Below, piece after piece: positions 1 to 8,942 of a stretch of DNA of 64,000 nt. The translations under genes and the position numbers were made by a program. Position 1 is the stretch's first letter. Every line of letters begins with the position of its first letter. The notes beneath the pieces were generated by a model, which ran no database searches, was not told the DNA's origin, and worked only from the letters and a program-made list of their open reading frames with translations. The DNA comes from JAKVJE01 sp047722305 (lineage in GTDB: Bacteria > Actinomycetota > Actinomycetes > Actinomycetales > Microbacteriaceae), in the NCBI GenBank assembly GCA_047722305.1, contig JBDNYM010000003.1, positions 1 to 64,000 of the forward strand. The letters are read 5' to 3'.

Positions 1-1
1 G

Positions 2-145
2 CTCATCGCCGGGGCGGGGGCCGGCGATGCGGCCGCGGAGGCAGCGGCCTCGCAGGCCGTCCTGCTCGTGGCCGCCGGCGGGGCCGGGCTTTCCGCAATC
101 GTCGCGGCGGTCAAATACCGCCGGCTCCGGGGCCAGCCGGGCTGA
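2..145 (+). CDS. C-terminal fragment of a membrane-associated protein
   Basis: The window opens inside a coding frame that ends at TGA 143-145. The 47 visible residues are Ala/Gly rich, with a hydrophobic stretch followed by a short basic tail (KYRRLRGQPG). This looks like a last membrane segment with a cytoplasmic end. The family cannot be identified from this much. Confidence 0.5.
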   Translation, partial: LIAGAGAGDAAAEAAASQAVLLVAAGGAGLSAIVAAVKYRRLRGQPG

Positions 146-206
146 GCGGGCCGCCGGGCGACGATAGGCTCGGGGCAACGAGATCGCTTCGGAAGGAGAC
201 CCGCCC

Positions 207-1130
207 ATGCCCGGATGGATCATCACGGCCATCGCCGTCATCGTGGTGCTGCTGCTGCTCGCCAAGACGTTCTTCACCGTCAAACAGCAGACCGAGGTGC
301 TCGTGGAGCGTTTCGGGAAGTTCACCCGTGCGGCCGGTCCCGGGCTGCACATGAAGATCCCGTTCGTGGAGCACGTGGCGGGCCAGGTCAGCTACCGGGT
401 CGACGACATCCCGGTGAAGATGCAGACCAAGACGAAAGACAACGTATTCGTCGACGTCAGCCTGTCCATCCAGTACCGGGCGGTGGACGGCCACGCCCGC
501 GAGGCCTGGTACGGCCTGGACGACCCGGTCAAGCAGATCACCCAGTACGTGTACGACGCGGTGCGCGCGTTCATCCCCACCCAGAACCTCGACGACACCT
601 TCGACCACAAGGACGAGCTGGCCGACCAGGTGGACCGGTCGCTCAGCGCCACGATGGCGGGCTACGGCTGGAGCATCGAGCGCGTGCTCGTCACCGACAT
701 CGACCCCGACGCGAAGGTCAAAGAGGCGATGAACAGCATCCAGGTCGCCCAGCGCGACCAGATCGCCGCCACCGCCCAGGGAGAGGCCAACAAGATCCGG
801 GTCACCAAAGAGGCGGAGGCGCAGGCCGAGGCCGCGCGCCTGGCCGGCAAGGGCATCGCCGACCAGCGCATCGAGATCACCAAGGGGCTCACCGCCTCCA
901 TCCTGCAGGTCAAGGACGCCACCGACGGCCACGTCGACGAGACCAGCATCCTCAGTCTCCAGGTGCTCACCCAGTACACCGAGATGATGGAGCGCATCGG
1001 CCAGGCGGCGTCGAACTCGACGATCTTCCTGCCCGGCAGCCCGGACGGCGCCGGCCAGCTGCAGCAGGCGATCCGGGACGCGATGCTCACCTCGTTCGCC
1101 GCCCAGGGCCCGCGGCCGGGCCAGAAGTGA
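207..1130 (+). CDS. SPFH/Band 7 (stomatin/QmcA-like) membrane protein
   Basis: 307 residues. The N-terminus is one membrane anchor (residues 4-23). An SPFH domain follows, beginning with a QQTEVLVERFGKF-type start and containing the family hallmark of a long Ala/Glu-rich helix (about 185-225: AQGEANKIRVTKEAEAQAEA). Such proteins oligomerise in the inner membrane and act as scaffolds for proteases or membrane microdomains. A purine-rich ribosome site (GGAAGGAGA, 190-198) precedes the ATG. It stands before a NUDIX gene on the same strand, with a 72-bp gap. There is no adjacent NfeD gene, which would have pointed to the NfeD/stomatin pair. The exact client is unknown. Confidence 0.9.
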   Translation: MPGWIITAIAVIVVLLLLAKTFFTVKQQTEVLVERFGKFTRAAGPGLHMKIPFVEHVAGQVSYRVDDIPVKMQTKTKDNVFVDVSLSIQYRAVDGHAREAWYGLDDPVKQITQYVYDAVRAFIPTQNLDDTFDHKDELADQVDRSLSATMAGYGWSIERVLVTDIDPDAKVKEAMNSIQVAQRDQIAATAQGEANKIRVTKEAEAQAEAARLAGKGIADQRIEITKGLTASILQVKDATDGHVDETSILSLQVLTQYTEMMERIGQAASNSTIFLPGSPDGAGQLQQAIRDAMLTSFAAQGPRPGQK

Positions 1131-1202
1131 CGGCGTCGAGGCCGGCGGCACCGGACCCGGCCGAGTCGGAACTGACCGTGCTGAAAGACCGAGGCCCGGT
1201 AT

Positions 1203-1670
1203 ATGCCCACTCCTGATTTCGTTCTCCGCCTGCGTCGTCGTATCGGTCACGACCCGCTGTGGCTGTCCGGCGTCACCGCCCTGATCGTGCAGGACGGGCA
1301 GGTGCTGCTGGTGCGGCGGGCCGACACCGGGGCGTGGACGCCCGTGACCGGGATCATCGAACCGGGGGAGCAGCCCAGCGTGACCGCGATCCGCGAGGCG
1401 CGGGAGGAGACCGGCGTGCGCATCCGGGTCGACCGCCTCGTGCGCGTCCGCACCCTGCCGCCGGTGACGTACCCGAACGGCGACCAGTGCCAGTACCTCG
1501 ACGTGTGCCTGGCGTGCCATCCCCTCGGCGGGCAGGAGCCCCGCATCGGCGACGACGAAAACACCGACGCGGGCTGGTTCCCGCTCGACGCCCTGCCCGA
1601 TGGCACTACCGAGCGGACTCGGAGCGACCTGGCGACACTGCTGCGGGGCGGGCCGGCCGTCGTCGGCTGA
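1203..1670 (+). CDS. NUDIX hydrolase
   Basis: 155 residues with a complete Nudix box at about residues 53-75 (G-x5-E-x7-REAREETGV), which binds Mg2+ and hydrolyses nucleoside diphosphate-linked compounds. The preceding hydrophobic strand (VTALIVQDGQVLLVRRAD) is the usual first beta strand of the fold. Substrate cannot be assigned from the box alone. The gene is same-strand with the SPFH gene upstream and cycA downstream, but gaps of 70-110 bp do not prove an operon. Confidence 0.9.
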   Translation: MPTPDFVLRLRRRIGHDPLWLSGVTALIVQDGQVLLVRRADTGAWTPVTGIIEPGEQPSVTAIREAREETGVRIRVDRLVRVRTLPPVTYPNGDQCQYLDVCLACHPLGGQEPRIGDDENTDAGWFPLDALPDGTTERTRSDLATLLRGGPAVVG

Positions 1671-1783
1671 GCGCGCTGCGGCAATGGCACTGAGAGCCGA
1701 CGCCGGTCCTCGCCGGGGGCCCAGGTACCATACCGGGGGCGGCCGCGGCTCAGGATGCGGCGCCTGCAGTCAGGGAAGGCCGT

Positions 1784-4177
1784 ATGGAGATGTCGCAGAC
1801 CGCGCTACCGCACACTGATCGAACCCCGGCGGTCGCGCCGGCGGGGACCGGCCCCGGCAACAGCGCTGGAAACGACGGCGCTGGGACGAACGCCGGGCCC
1901 GGGCCGAAGCCGGGCCTGCAGCGCGGCCTCGCCAACCGCCACCTGCAGCTGATCGCCATCGGCGGCGCGATCGGCACCGGGCTGTTCATGGGGTCGGGCA
2001 AGACCATCCACGTGGCCGGGCCGTCGGTGCTGCTCGTCTACCTGATCATCGGCGTGATGCTGTTCTTCGTCATGCGGGCGATGGGGGAGCTGCTGCTCTC
2101 CAACCTGCACTACAAGTCGTTCCGCGACGTGGTCGCCGACCTGCTGGGGCCGGCGTGGGGTTTCGTGGCCGGCTGGACGTACTGGTTCTGCTGGATCGTC
2201 ACCGGCACTGCCGACATCGTGGTGATCTCCGGCTACGTCCGGTTCTGGTGGGCCGACCTGCCGTCGTGGATTCCGAGCCTCGCCACCGTGGCGCTGCTGT
2301 TCGCCCTGAACCTGGTCGCGGTGCGGCTGTTCGGGGAGCTCGAGTTCTGGTTCGCCGTCATCAAGGTCGTGGCCATCGTCGGCCTGGTGCTGCTGGGGGT
2401 GGGGATGGTGCTGCTGCACCACCAGGCGCCCGACGGGACGGTGGCCGCCTGGTCGAACCTCGTCTCCGACGGCGGCCTGTTCCCGCACGGCTTCACCGGC
2501 TTCCTGGCGGCCTTCCAGATCGCGTTGTTCGCCTTCGTGGGCATCGAGCTGGCCGGGACGGCGGCGGCCGAGACGAAGGACCCGGAGCACACCCTGCCCC
2601 GGGCGATCAACACGATCCCGATCCGCATCATCCTCTTCTACGTCTGCGCCCTCGCCGTCATCATGACGGTCACCCCTTGGCGGCACGTAGTGGCCGACGC
2701 CAGCCCGTTCGTGCAGATGTTCGCTCTGGCCGGGCTGCCGGCGGCGGCGGGCATCGTGAACTTCGTGGTGCTGACCTCGGCCGCCTCATCGGCCAACAGC
2801 GGCCTATATTCCACTACGCGCATGCTTTACGCCTTGGGGCTGGAGGGGACGGCGCCGCGCCCCTGGGGGCAGCTGAACGGGCGGGGGATCCCCGCGCGCG
2901 GCCTCGTGTTCTCCGCCTGCTGCCTGCTGCCCGGCGTGGCGCTGGTCTACGCGGGCACGTCGGTGATGGCGGCCTTCACCCTGGTGACCACCATCGCGTC
3001 GGTGCTGTTCATGGTGGTCTGGAGCCTCATCCTCATCTCGTACCTCGTGTACCGGCGGCGGCGCCCGCAGCTGCACCGCGCCTCCACCTTCCGGGTGCCG
3101 GGCGGCTCCGCGATCTGCGTGGTGGTGCTCGCGTTCTTCGCCGCCATGGTGGTCGTGCTGCTGATGGAGCCCGACACCCGCCGGGCGCTGCTGTTCACGC
3201 CGATCTGGTTCGCGGTGCTGGGCGTGGCCTGGTGGATGCTGCGGCGGCGACAGGTCTCGGCGCCGGTTCGGGCACTGGCCGGGGCTGAGGACGGGCCGGC
3301 GCCGGCTGGACGGCACGCCGCCGCGGATCGCGGCCCGGACCCGGCCGCCGCGCCCGAGTCGCCGGCTGGCGGTGCCGCTCCCGGCCCGGACCGGGCGTCC
3401 GCCGGCACTCAGCCGGAAGCGCAGCCGCCGCTCGCTCCGGACCCCGATGACATCGACCCGCTGGCACTGGTGCTGGTAGTGGAGCACCGCAAGACCCGCG
3501 AGGGCGAGGCGGTGGCCGGCGCCGAGGACATCTTCGACGCGGCCGCCGCCGGCATCGACCGCATCCTGCGCAGTGACGACCCGCGGGTGCAGGAGCGGGT
3601 GCGGGCCTGGAACTCCGACAAGATCCGCAAGATCGTCAAGCGCGCCCGCAACAAGGCGTGGAGCGACATCCTGGCCCTCGACCTGCCGCATCTGGTCGCG
3701 GAGGCCGGGGATGCGCGCGTCGCGGTGTTCGCCCCGCTGCGTCCCAGCGAGTACCCGCAGCCGCTCGCCCGCGCCCAGGTGTCCGGGCTGGAGGCTCCGC
3801 ATCGTCGCGGCCCGCTGCCCGCGGCGCTGCGCGTGCATGTCGATCCGGCCCTGCACATGTCCACCGGCAAGACCGTGGCCCAGCTCGGGCACGCCGTGCA
3901 GCTCTTCGCCGCCCAGTGCCCTGCGGCCGCCGCGGTGTGGCGGGCGCAGGGGGCCCGGGTGGATGTGGTTGCCGGCATCCCCGACGGCCCGCTCGCCGTG
4001 GTGGTGCACGACGCCGGCTACACCGAGGTGCCGCCCGGGTCGCTCACCGCCGCCATCGCCGCGGGAGACGTGCCGTATGCGGATGCGCCCGTGCCGGATG
4101 CCGCCGAGGGCGCTGCCGCCGCTGATGCCGGCGCCGTTGCCGACGCCCTGCCGGAGACGAGCTGCGACGGTGACTGA
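1784..4177 (+). CDS. cycA: CycA-like amino-acid permease fused to a Pth2 peptidyl-tRNA hydrolase domain
   Basis: 797 residues in one uninterrupted frame. Residues about 45-490 read like D-serine/D-alanine/glycine transporter CycA (APC superfamily): RHLQLIAIGGAIGTGLFMGS, a WTYWFCWIVTG segment and VGIELAGTAAAETKDPE, with about 12 membrane segments. Residues about 490-555 are a Pro/Ala/Gly-rich linker. Residues about 556-797 carry a Pth2-type peptidyl-tRNA hydrolase domain, recognised from HMSTGKTVAQLGHAVQ at about 688-703, the Pth2 STGKxxAQ signature. Pth2 normally recycles peptidyl-tRNA in the cytosol and stands alone. Here it would sit on the cytoplasmic side of a permease. I see no stop codon and no obvious internal ribosome site between the halves. 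An internal start making a separate Pth2 is still possible. Confidence 0.8.
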   Translation: MEMSQTALPHTDRTPAVAPAGTGPGNSAGNDGAGTNAGPGPKPGLQRGLANRHLQLIAIGGAIGTGLFMGSGKTIHVAGPSVLLVYLIIGVMLFFVMRAMGELLLSNLHYKSFRDVVADLLGPAWGFVAGWTYWFCWIVTGTADIVVISGYVRFWWADLPSWIPSLATVALLFALNLVAVRLFGELEFWFAVIKVVAIVGLVLLGVGMVLLHHQAPDGTVAAWSNLVSDGGLFPHGFTGFLAAFQIALFAFVGIELAGTAAAETKDPEHTLPRAINTIPIRIILFYVCALAVIMTVTPWRHVVADASPFVQMFALAGLPAAAGIVNFVVLTSAASSANSGLYSTTRMLYALGLEGTAPRPWGQLNGRGIPARGLVFSACCLLPGVALVYAGTSVMAAFTLVTTIASVLFMVVWSLILISYLVYRRRRPQLHRASTFRVPGGSAICVVVLAFFAAMVVVLLMEPDTRRALLFTPIWFAVLGVAWWMLRRRQVSAPVRALAGAEDGPAPAGRHAAADRGPDPAAAPESPAGGAAPGPDRASAGTQPEAQPPLAPDPDDIDPLALVLVVEHRKTREGEAVAGAEDIFDAAAAGIDRILRSDDPRVQERVRAWNSDKIRKIVKRARNKAWSDILALDLPHLVAEAGDARVAVFAPLRPSEYPQPLARAQVSGLEAPHRRGPLPAALRVHVDPALHMSTGKTVAQLGHAVQLFAAQCPAAAAVWRAQGARVDVVAGIPDGPLAVVVHDAGYTEVPPGSLTAAIAAGDVPYADAPVPDAAEGAAAADAGAVADALPETSCDGD

Positions 4178-5526
4178 GCAGATCGAGGCGGCGCCGTCCG
4201 GCGTACCGGCTTCCCGACCGGTCGTCCCCGTGCGCGTCCGCCGCCGGTGGGTGGTGGTGCTCGCCATCGCCCTGACCGCCGTCAACCTGCGGGGCGCGGC
4301 CACGATCTTCTCCCCGGTGTCGGCCCAGATCGCCGGGCAGCTGCGTCTGAATGAGGTTGCGGTCGGCTTCCTCGGCACCATGCCGCAGCTGCTCTTCGCC
4401 TTGAGCGGGGTCATCGCCCCGTGGCTGATGGCGCGCTGGGCCCTCGAGAAGGTCACCGTGCTGGCGCTCGTCATCGCGGCGGCCGGCCAGCTGACCCGCC
4501 CGTTCCTGGGCGGCGGGGTAGGCTTCCTGGCCTTCAGCGCGATCGTGTTCGTCGGCATCGGGATCGGCAACATCGTGCTGCCGCCCTTGGTGAAGCGCTA
4601 TTTCCCCGACCGCATCGGCACGATGACGGGCCTGTAGTCGGCGCTCATCCCCACCAGCGCCGCGGTGCCGCCGCTGTTCGTGGTGGTGCTCGCCCAGGCC
4701 GTCGGCTGGCGGATGGCCCTGGCCTCGTGGGGGGCTGCCGGCCCTGGTCGCCGCCGCCGTCTGGGCGTGGGTGTGGTGGCGGCAGATGGGCGCCCTCGAC
4801 CGGCTCCGCGACCGGGCGCAGACCGGTGCTGCGGATAGCTCTGAGGACAGAGCTGGGGCCGCACCGGGGGCGGCGCCGGGTGCGGCCCGTCCCCACGGCA
4901 CCGTGCCGGGGCTGTCGTTGTGGCGCTCGCAGGTGGCCTGGGGAATGGTCGGCATCATGGCGCCGCAGTCGCTGATCGCGTACGCCCTCTTCGCCTGGCT
5001 GCCCGCCGTGCTGCGCGACGCCGGGTTCAGCGCGGAGACGGCGAGTCTGCTGCTGAGCCTCTTCTCCGGGATCGGTCTGGCGCTGGGGTTCGTCGTCGCA
5101 CCGCTCACGGCCCGCCTCCGGCGCCCCTACGCGCTGGTGCTGGTGTCCACCGCCCTGTTCGCGACCGGATTGATCGGGCTGGCGGCGCTGCCGCGGCCCG
5201 CGCTGCCCGCCTGCGTCGCCCTGGTGGCCATCGGCCCGCTCACCTTCAACATGGCGCTGGTGCTGGTCAACCTGCGCACCCGCACGGGGCGCGGCTCGGC
5301 CGCCCTGTCGTCGTTCATGCAGGGACTCGGCTACCTGTTCGCGTCAGCGGGGCCGTTCGTGTTCGGCCTGATGCACGTCGCCACCGGGTCCTGGACGGCT
5401 CCGCTCCTCTTCCTCGCGGCCGTGGCGCTGGTGCAGCCCCTGTTCGGGTGGTGGGCGACCCGCGAGCGCTTCGTCGAGGACGAGGTCGAGACGGAAGCCG
5501 CTGGTCAGCGGCCAGAGCGGGGATAG
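4170..5526 (+). pseudogene. MFS transporter (CynX/NimT-like), nonsense and frameshift
   Basis: Translation would start at GTG 4170, overlapping the cycA-pth2 stop. The first part reads as a 12-helix MFS protein (LTAVNLRGAATIFSPVSAQI, typical of the cyanate/nitroimidazole permease group). It hits TAG at 4635-4637 just after GTMTGL, where relatives usually continue with Tyr and an SALIPTSAA-like helix; that helix is readable immediately downstream. A second lesion, one extra base in the G run 4729-4734, moves the frame to the one that carries the C-terminal half up to 5526. Two independent lesions make it a pseudogene unless they are sequencing errors. Confidence 0.8.
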
Positions 5527-5536
5527 GATCGCCGGC

Positions 5537-5968
5537 GTGCGCATCTGGAGCCTCCATCCCGCCCTCCTCGACCGGCAGGCGCTGGTGGCCTGCTGGCGGG
5601 AGACCCTGCTCGCCCAGGCCGTGCTGCGGGGAGCGACCACCGGCTACCGGTACCATCCGCAACTCGACCGGTTCCGCGCCCGCCCGGAGCCGCTGGTCGC
5701 GATCGCGACCTATCTGGACGGCCTGGCCGTTGAGGCGGACGCCCGCGGGTACCACTTCGATCGCCGGCGCATCGTCGCCTCCCCAGACCGGGCGCTGTCG
5801 ATCCCGGTGACCGGCGGACAGGTGCGGATCGAGTGGAGACACCTGCTGGGGAAGCTCGAGGCCCGCTCGCCGGAACGGTTCGCAGCCGAGCGGGATCTCT
5901 CCCCCCGTCCCCACCCGCTCTTCCGGGAGGTGCCGGGGGACGCGGAGCCCTGGGAACGCCTCGGCTGA
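5537..5968 (+). CDS. Pyrimidine dimer DNA glycosylase family protein (endonuclease V-like)
   Basis: 143 residues from GTG 5537. The opening MRIWSLHPALLDRQALVACWRE and the GYRYHPQLDRF segment match the actinobacterial family related to T4 endonuclease V, which removes UV-induced pyrimidine dimers by glycosylase/AP-lyase action. The rest is basic and soluble. It starts 10 bp after the MFS pseudogene and ends 121 bp before the methyltransferase. Function is inferred from family resemblance only. Confidence 0.75.
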   Translation: MRIWSLHPALLDRQALVACWRETLLAQAVLRGATTGYRYHPQLDRFRARPEPLVAIATYLDGLAVEADARGYHFDRRRIVASPDRALSIPVTGGQVRIEWRHLLGKLEARSPERFAAERDLSPRPHPLFREVPGDAEPWERLG

Positions 5969-6089
5969 GCCCCATCCTGCCTCCACCCGTGTTGCGTTTT
6001 GTTGCCAGGTGTTACCTCCGGTTGCGGCCCGCCCGACGGCTCTGCCCGGCCCTCGCTAGCTTGGGCACACCGAGCTGATGGAGGAAGAC

Positions 6090-6863
6090 ATGACCACGAC
6101 CGAAACCGCACCCGACGCCGCCGCGCCCCGTCCCGACCCGTTCACGCCGGAGGTGATCGACGGCAGTTCGGAGAGCCGTCCGAACATCTTCGAATCCCGG
6201 CTGGCGCTGCTGCACGCGGCGCTCACCACCGCGGATCCGGGACGCGCGCTCTCGATCGGCTCCGGCACCGGCTCGTTCGAGGAGCAGCTGCGCGAGCGCT
6301 TCGGGCTGCAGGTCGAGAAGGCGGTCGAGCCCTCCGAGAACCTGGCCGCCAAGGCGCGCACCCGCGGGCTCACCGTCGAGGTGGCCAAGGGGCAGGACCT
6401 CCGCTTCGACCCCGCGTCGTACGACACGATCTATTACCACGGCTCGAGCTTCGGGTTCATCCCCGACGACGAACTGGAGCCGACGTTCCGCCGCAACTTC
6501 GACGCCCTGCGCCCGGGCGGGCGGCTCGTGCTCACCGACGTGCCGAAGGAGAGCCCGCTGGGCATCCTGCTGTTCACCCTGCAGCGCAACCCCGACCTCG
6601 ACACGGAGATCTACGACGACCTCATCTCGGGCACGTCGTTCTTCAACTACCGCACCCACACCTACAAGCCGAACTGGCATCGCACCGGCTACTACATCGA
6701 GCTGCTGACCCGCATCGGCTTCGCCGACCTCGCGTTCAAGCAGACCGTGCTGGCGAACCCGCCCTACCAGGACGATCGGGTGGAGGACCCCATCGACGGG
6801 TACGACAAGGGCAATTACATCGCGATCATCGCGCAGAAGCCGAACCGGGAGGCCCGGCGATGA
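6090..6863 (+). CDS. SAM-dependent methyltransferase (class I)
   Basis: 257 residues. The start at ATG 6090 is chosen because GGAGGA at 6080-6085 lies at the right distance. Motif I is ALSIGSGTGSFEEQL (about residues 53-67). An acidic strand end follows, and the post-motif (LRPGGRLVLTDVPKES) is typical of Rossmann methyltransferases. The last codons overlap metK (ATGA at 6860-6863), so the two are translationally coupled and the neighbour probably supplies its cofactor. Upstream DNA (5990-6025) has three GTTGC repeats around an AGGT-GTT-ACCT inverted repeat, a possible regulator site. The substrate is unknown. Confidence 0.85.
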   Translation: MTTTETAPDAAAPRPDPFTPEVIDGSSESRPNIFESRLALLHAALTTADPGRALSIGSGTGSFEEQLRERFGLQVEKAVEPSENLAAKARTRGLTVEVAKGQDLRFDPASYDTIYYHGSSFGFIPDDELEPTFRRNFDALRPGGRLVLTDVPKESPLGILLFTLQRNPDLDTEIYDDLISGTSFFNYRTHTYKPNWHRTGYYIELLTRIGFADLAFKQTVLANPPYQDDRVEDPIDGYDKGNYIAIIAQKPNREARR

Positions 6864-8032
6864 GCCGCCTGATCACTTCGGAATCGGTCACCGAGGGCCA
6901 CCCGGACAAGGTCGCCGACATCGTCTCGGACGCGCTGGTCGACGCCTATCTGGAGGCCGACTCCGATTCGCGCGTCGCGGTCGAGACCGCCGTCAAGGAC
7001 GGGCTGGTGCTGCTGGCCGGCGAGGTGTCGGCCCCGGTGACTCTCGACCATGTGGCGATCGCCCGCCAGGCCATCCGCGACATCGGCTACACCACCGCCG
7101 AGTCGGGCATCGACCCGGACGGCGCCGGCGTGATCAACAACATCCGCCCGCGCGTGTTCGACAACTCGACCGGCGACTTCGGGGACACCGACGGCCTGTC
7201 GAAGGATGACGCCTACAACACCTTCGGCGGCGACCAGGGCGTCATCATCGGCTACGCCTCCGATGACACGAAGGCCTATCTGCCGCTGCCGATCGCGGCC
7301 GCCAACCAGCTCACGCTGCGCCTGGCGCGAGCGCGCCACGACGGGACCGTCCCGCTGCTGCGCCCCGACGGCAAGGTGCTCGTCACCGTCGAGTACGACG
7401 AGCGGCTGCACCCGCTGCGCTTCCACACCGTGCTGGTGTCGGCGCAGCACCGTCCCGATCTGCCGCTGGACGAACTGCGCGCGCAGGTGCGGGCCGAGGT
7501 GGTCGAGCCGGTGCTCGCCCAGTATGACGTGCCCTCCGCTGACGCGAACATCGTCGTGAACCGGGCCACGTTCATCGGCGGCGGTCCCAAGGCGGACGCC
7601 GGGGTCACCGGCCGCAAGATCATCGTCGACACCTACGGCGGCTTCGGCGGCCACGGCGGCGGCGCCTTCTCGGGGAAGGACCCGCGCAAGCCCGATCGGT
7701 CGGCGGCCTACGGGGCGCGCTGGGCGGCGAAGAACATCGTCGCCGCGGGGCTGGCCCGGCGCGCCCGCGTGGCGCTCGGGTACCTGTGGCGCACGGCGCA
7801 GCCGGTCTCCATCGATGTGGAGACCTACGGCACCGAGACCGTCGACCGGGAGCGCATCCAGCGGGCGGTGGAGCGGACGTTCGACTTCCGCCAGCTGGCC
7901 ATCATCGACCGGCTCGACCTGCGACGGCCCATCTACCGTCCGACCGCTGCCGGCGGCCATTTCGGCCGGGACAAGCCCGACTTCACCTGGGAGCGCACCG
8001 ACCGGGTCGAGGAACTCCGGGCGAATCTCTAG
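6860..8032 (+). CDS. metK: S-adenosylmethionine synthetase
   Basis: 390 residues, normal length. It forms SAM from methionine and ATP in the cytosol. Hallmarks are TSESVTEGHPDKVAD at the N-terminus (the ATP-binding His), FGGDQGVIIGYA (a variant of the GAGDQG loop) and GGGAFSGKDPRKPDRSAAY (phosphate loop; KPDRSAAY where KVDRSAAY is common). It overlaps the methyltransferase gene by four bases and has no start site of its own. This coupling and the small motif deviations suggest it may be a second, pathway-dedicated metK rather than the housekeeping copy, but only a whole-genome view could decide. Confidence 0.92.
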   Translation: MSRLITSESVTEGHPDKVADIVSDALVDAYLEADSDSRVAVETAVKDGLVLLAGEVSAPVTLDHVAIARQAIRDIGYTTAESGIDPDGAGVINNIRPRVFDNSTGDFGDTDGLSKDDAYNTFGGDQGVIIGYASDDTKAYLPLPIAAANQLTLRLARARHDGTVPLLRPDGKVLVTVEYDERLHPLRFHTVLVSAQHRPDLPLDELRAQVRAEVVEPVLAQYDVPSADANIVVNRATFIGGGPKADAGVTGRKIIVDTYGGFGGHGGGAFSGKDPRKPDRSAAYGARWAAKNIVAAGLARRARVALGYLWRTAQPVSIDVETYGTETVDRERIQRAVERTFDFRQLAIIDRLDLRRPIYRPTAAGGHFGRDKPDFTWERTDRVEELRANL

Positions 8033-8067
8033 AGCGGATGCGGGCCGCCGCGCGCGGATCCGCCGGC

Positions 8068-8156
8068 GCCGCGTCCCCGCGCATGCGCGATGATCCGGGC
8101 CCGCTGCTGGGCGGCTTTGAGAACGTCAGCCGCGTCCCCGCACGTGCGCGATGATC
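8068..8156. repeat. Direct repeat duplicating the 3' end of the hydrolase gene
   Basis: A 28-bp element occurs at 8068-8095 (intergenic) and again at 8129-8156 (last codons of the alpha/beta hydrolase gene), with 26 of 28 positions identical (core GCCGCGTCCCCGC and TGCGCGATGATC). It looks like a small tandem duplication between two convergent genes. No function is implied. Confidence 0.6.
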
Positions 8157-8893
8157 ATCGCCGCAGCCGGCTCGGGGGTGCGGATCATGGCCTCGTGCCC
8201 CCGGCCCGGGATCTCCTGCATCCGTCCGTCGGGGAGGAGGCCGGTGGCGTGCCGCACCCAGTCGCGCGGGCACACCCAGTCGTTCTCGCCTCGCAGCACC
8301 AGGGTGCGAGCGGGGACGCGGGGCAGGACGTCCTCGATGCGGTGGGCGAGCATCATCCGCAGCTTGCGCAGGTACCAACGCGGTCCGGCTTTCGCGTATT
8401 GCCACAGGCCGAGGGCCAGCACCTTGGGGCTCTCGACGGCGAGGTCCTGCACCATCCGCCACGCCTGCCAGGCGGCGGTGCACTCCCGCGGGTTGACCGT
8501 GGGGGCGATGAGGACGGCGCGGCTGGCGATGCCCGGATGCCGGGCGATCGCCTCCGCGACCACCTGGGTGCCCATCGAGTGGCCGACCAGCACCGGGTCG
8601 GCCACCGGCAGGGTGCGGACCAGCGCGGCGACCAGGTCGCCGGTGGCGGGGATGTCTCGGGCGCGCTCCGGCTCGGGTGCGTCGCCGAAGCCAGGCAGGT
8701 CGACGGCGAACACCGGTCCTTCGCGGCCGAGGACGGCGGCGAGGCCGTCGAATACGCGGCGGCCCATCCCGATGCCGTGCACCAGCATGAATGGGGTGCC
8801 GTCGGCGCGTCCGCTGCGGGTGACCACCATCTCGGCGCCGTCATCCTCGAAGAGGAACGTTCCCGGCTGGGGGCGGCGGGCGGCGGCTGACAT
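8126..8893 (-). CDS. Alpha/beta hydrolase
   Basis: 255 residues. I use the inner ATG at 8893 (MSAAARRPQ), since the sequence upstream of it is not conserved-looking. Fold motifs are present: LVHGIGMG (oxyanion loop), nucleophile elbow GHSMG, a late acidic residue before the final GRGHEAM His loop, and LRGENDWVCP. The likely catalytic triad is Ser-Asp-His. Substrate class cannot be set. It is convergent with metK. Confidence 0.85.
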   Translation of the reverse strand: MSAAARRPQPGTFLFEDDGAEMVVTRSGRADGTPFMLVHGIGMGRRVFDGLAAVLGREGPVFAVDLPGFGDAPEPERARDIPATGDLVAALVRTLPVADPVLVGHSMGTQVVAEAIARHPGIASRAVLIAPTVNPRECTAAWQAWRMVQDLAVESPKVLALGLWQYAKAGPRWYLRKLRMMLAHRIEDVLPRVPARTLVLRGENDWVCPRDWVRHATGLLPDGRMQEIPGRGHEAMIRTPEPAAAMIIAHVRGRG

Positions 8894-8942
8894 GGGTCCA
8901 GGATAATTCCGCCGCCCGGTGCCCCCGCTCGGCGCTTTCCGA

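Noticed and set aside
111..1520. Long minus-strand frame across the SPFH and NUDIX genes
   Set aside because: Low-complexity antisense shadow of two genes with clear domain motifs on the plus strand.
6860..8032. Possible SAM riboswitch controlling metK
   Set aside because: metK has no leader of its own, and the 120 bp before the methyltransferase show no SAM-riboswitch helices.
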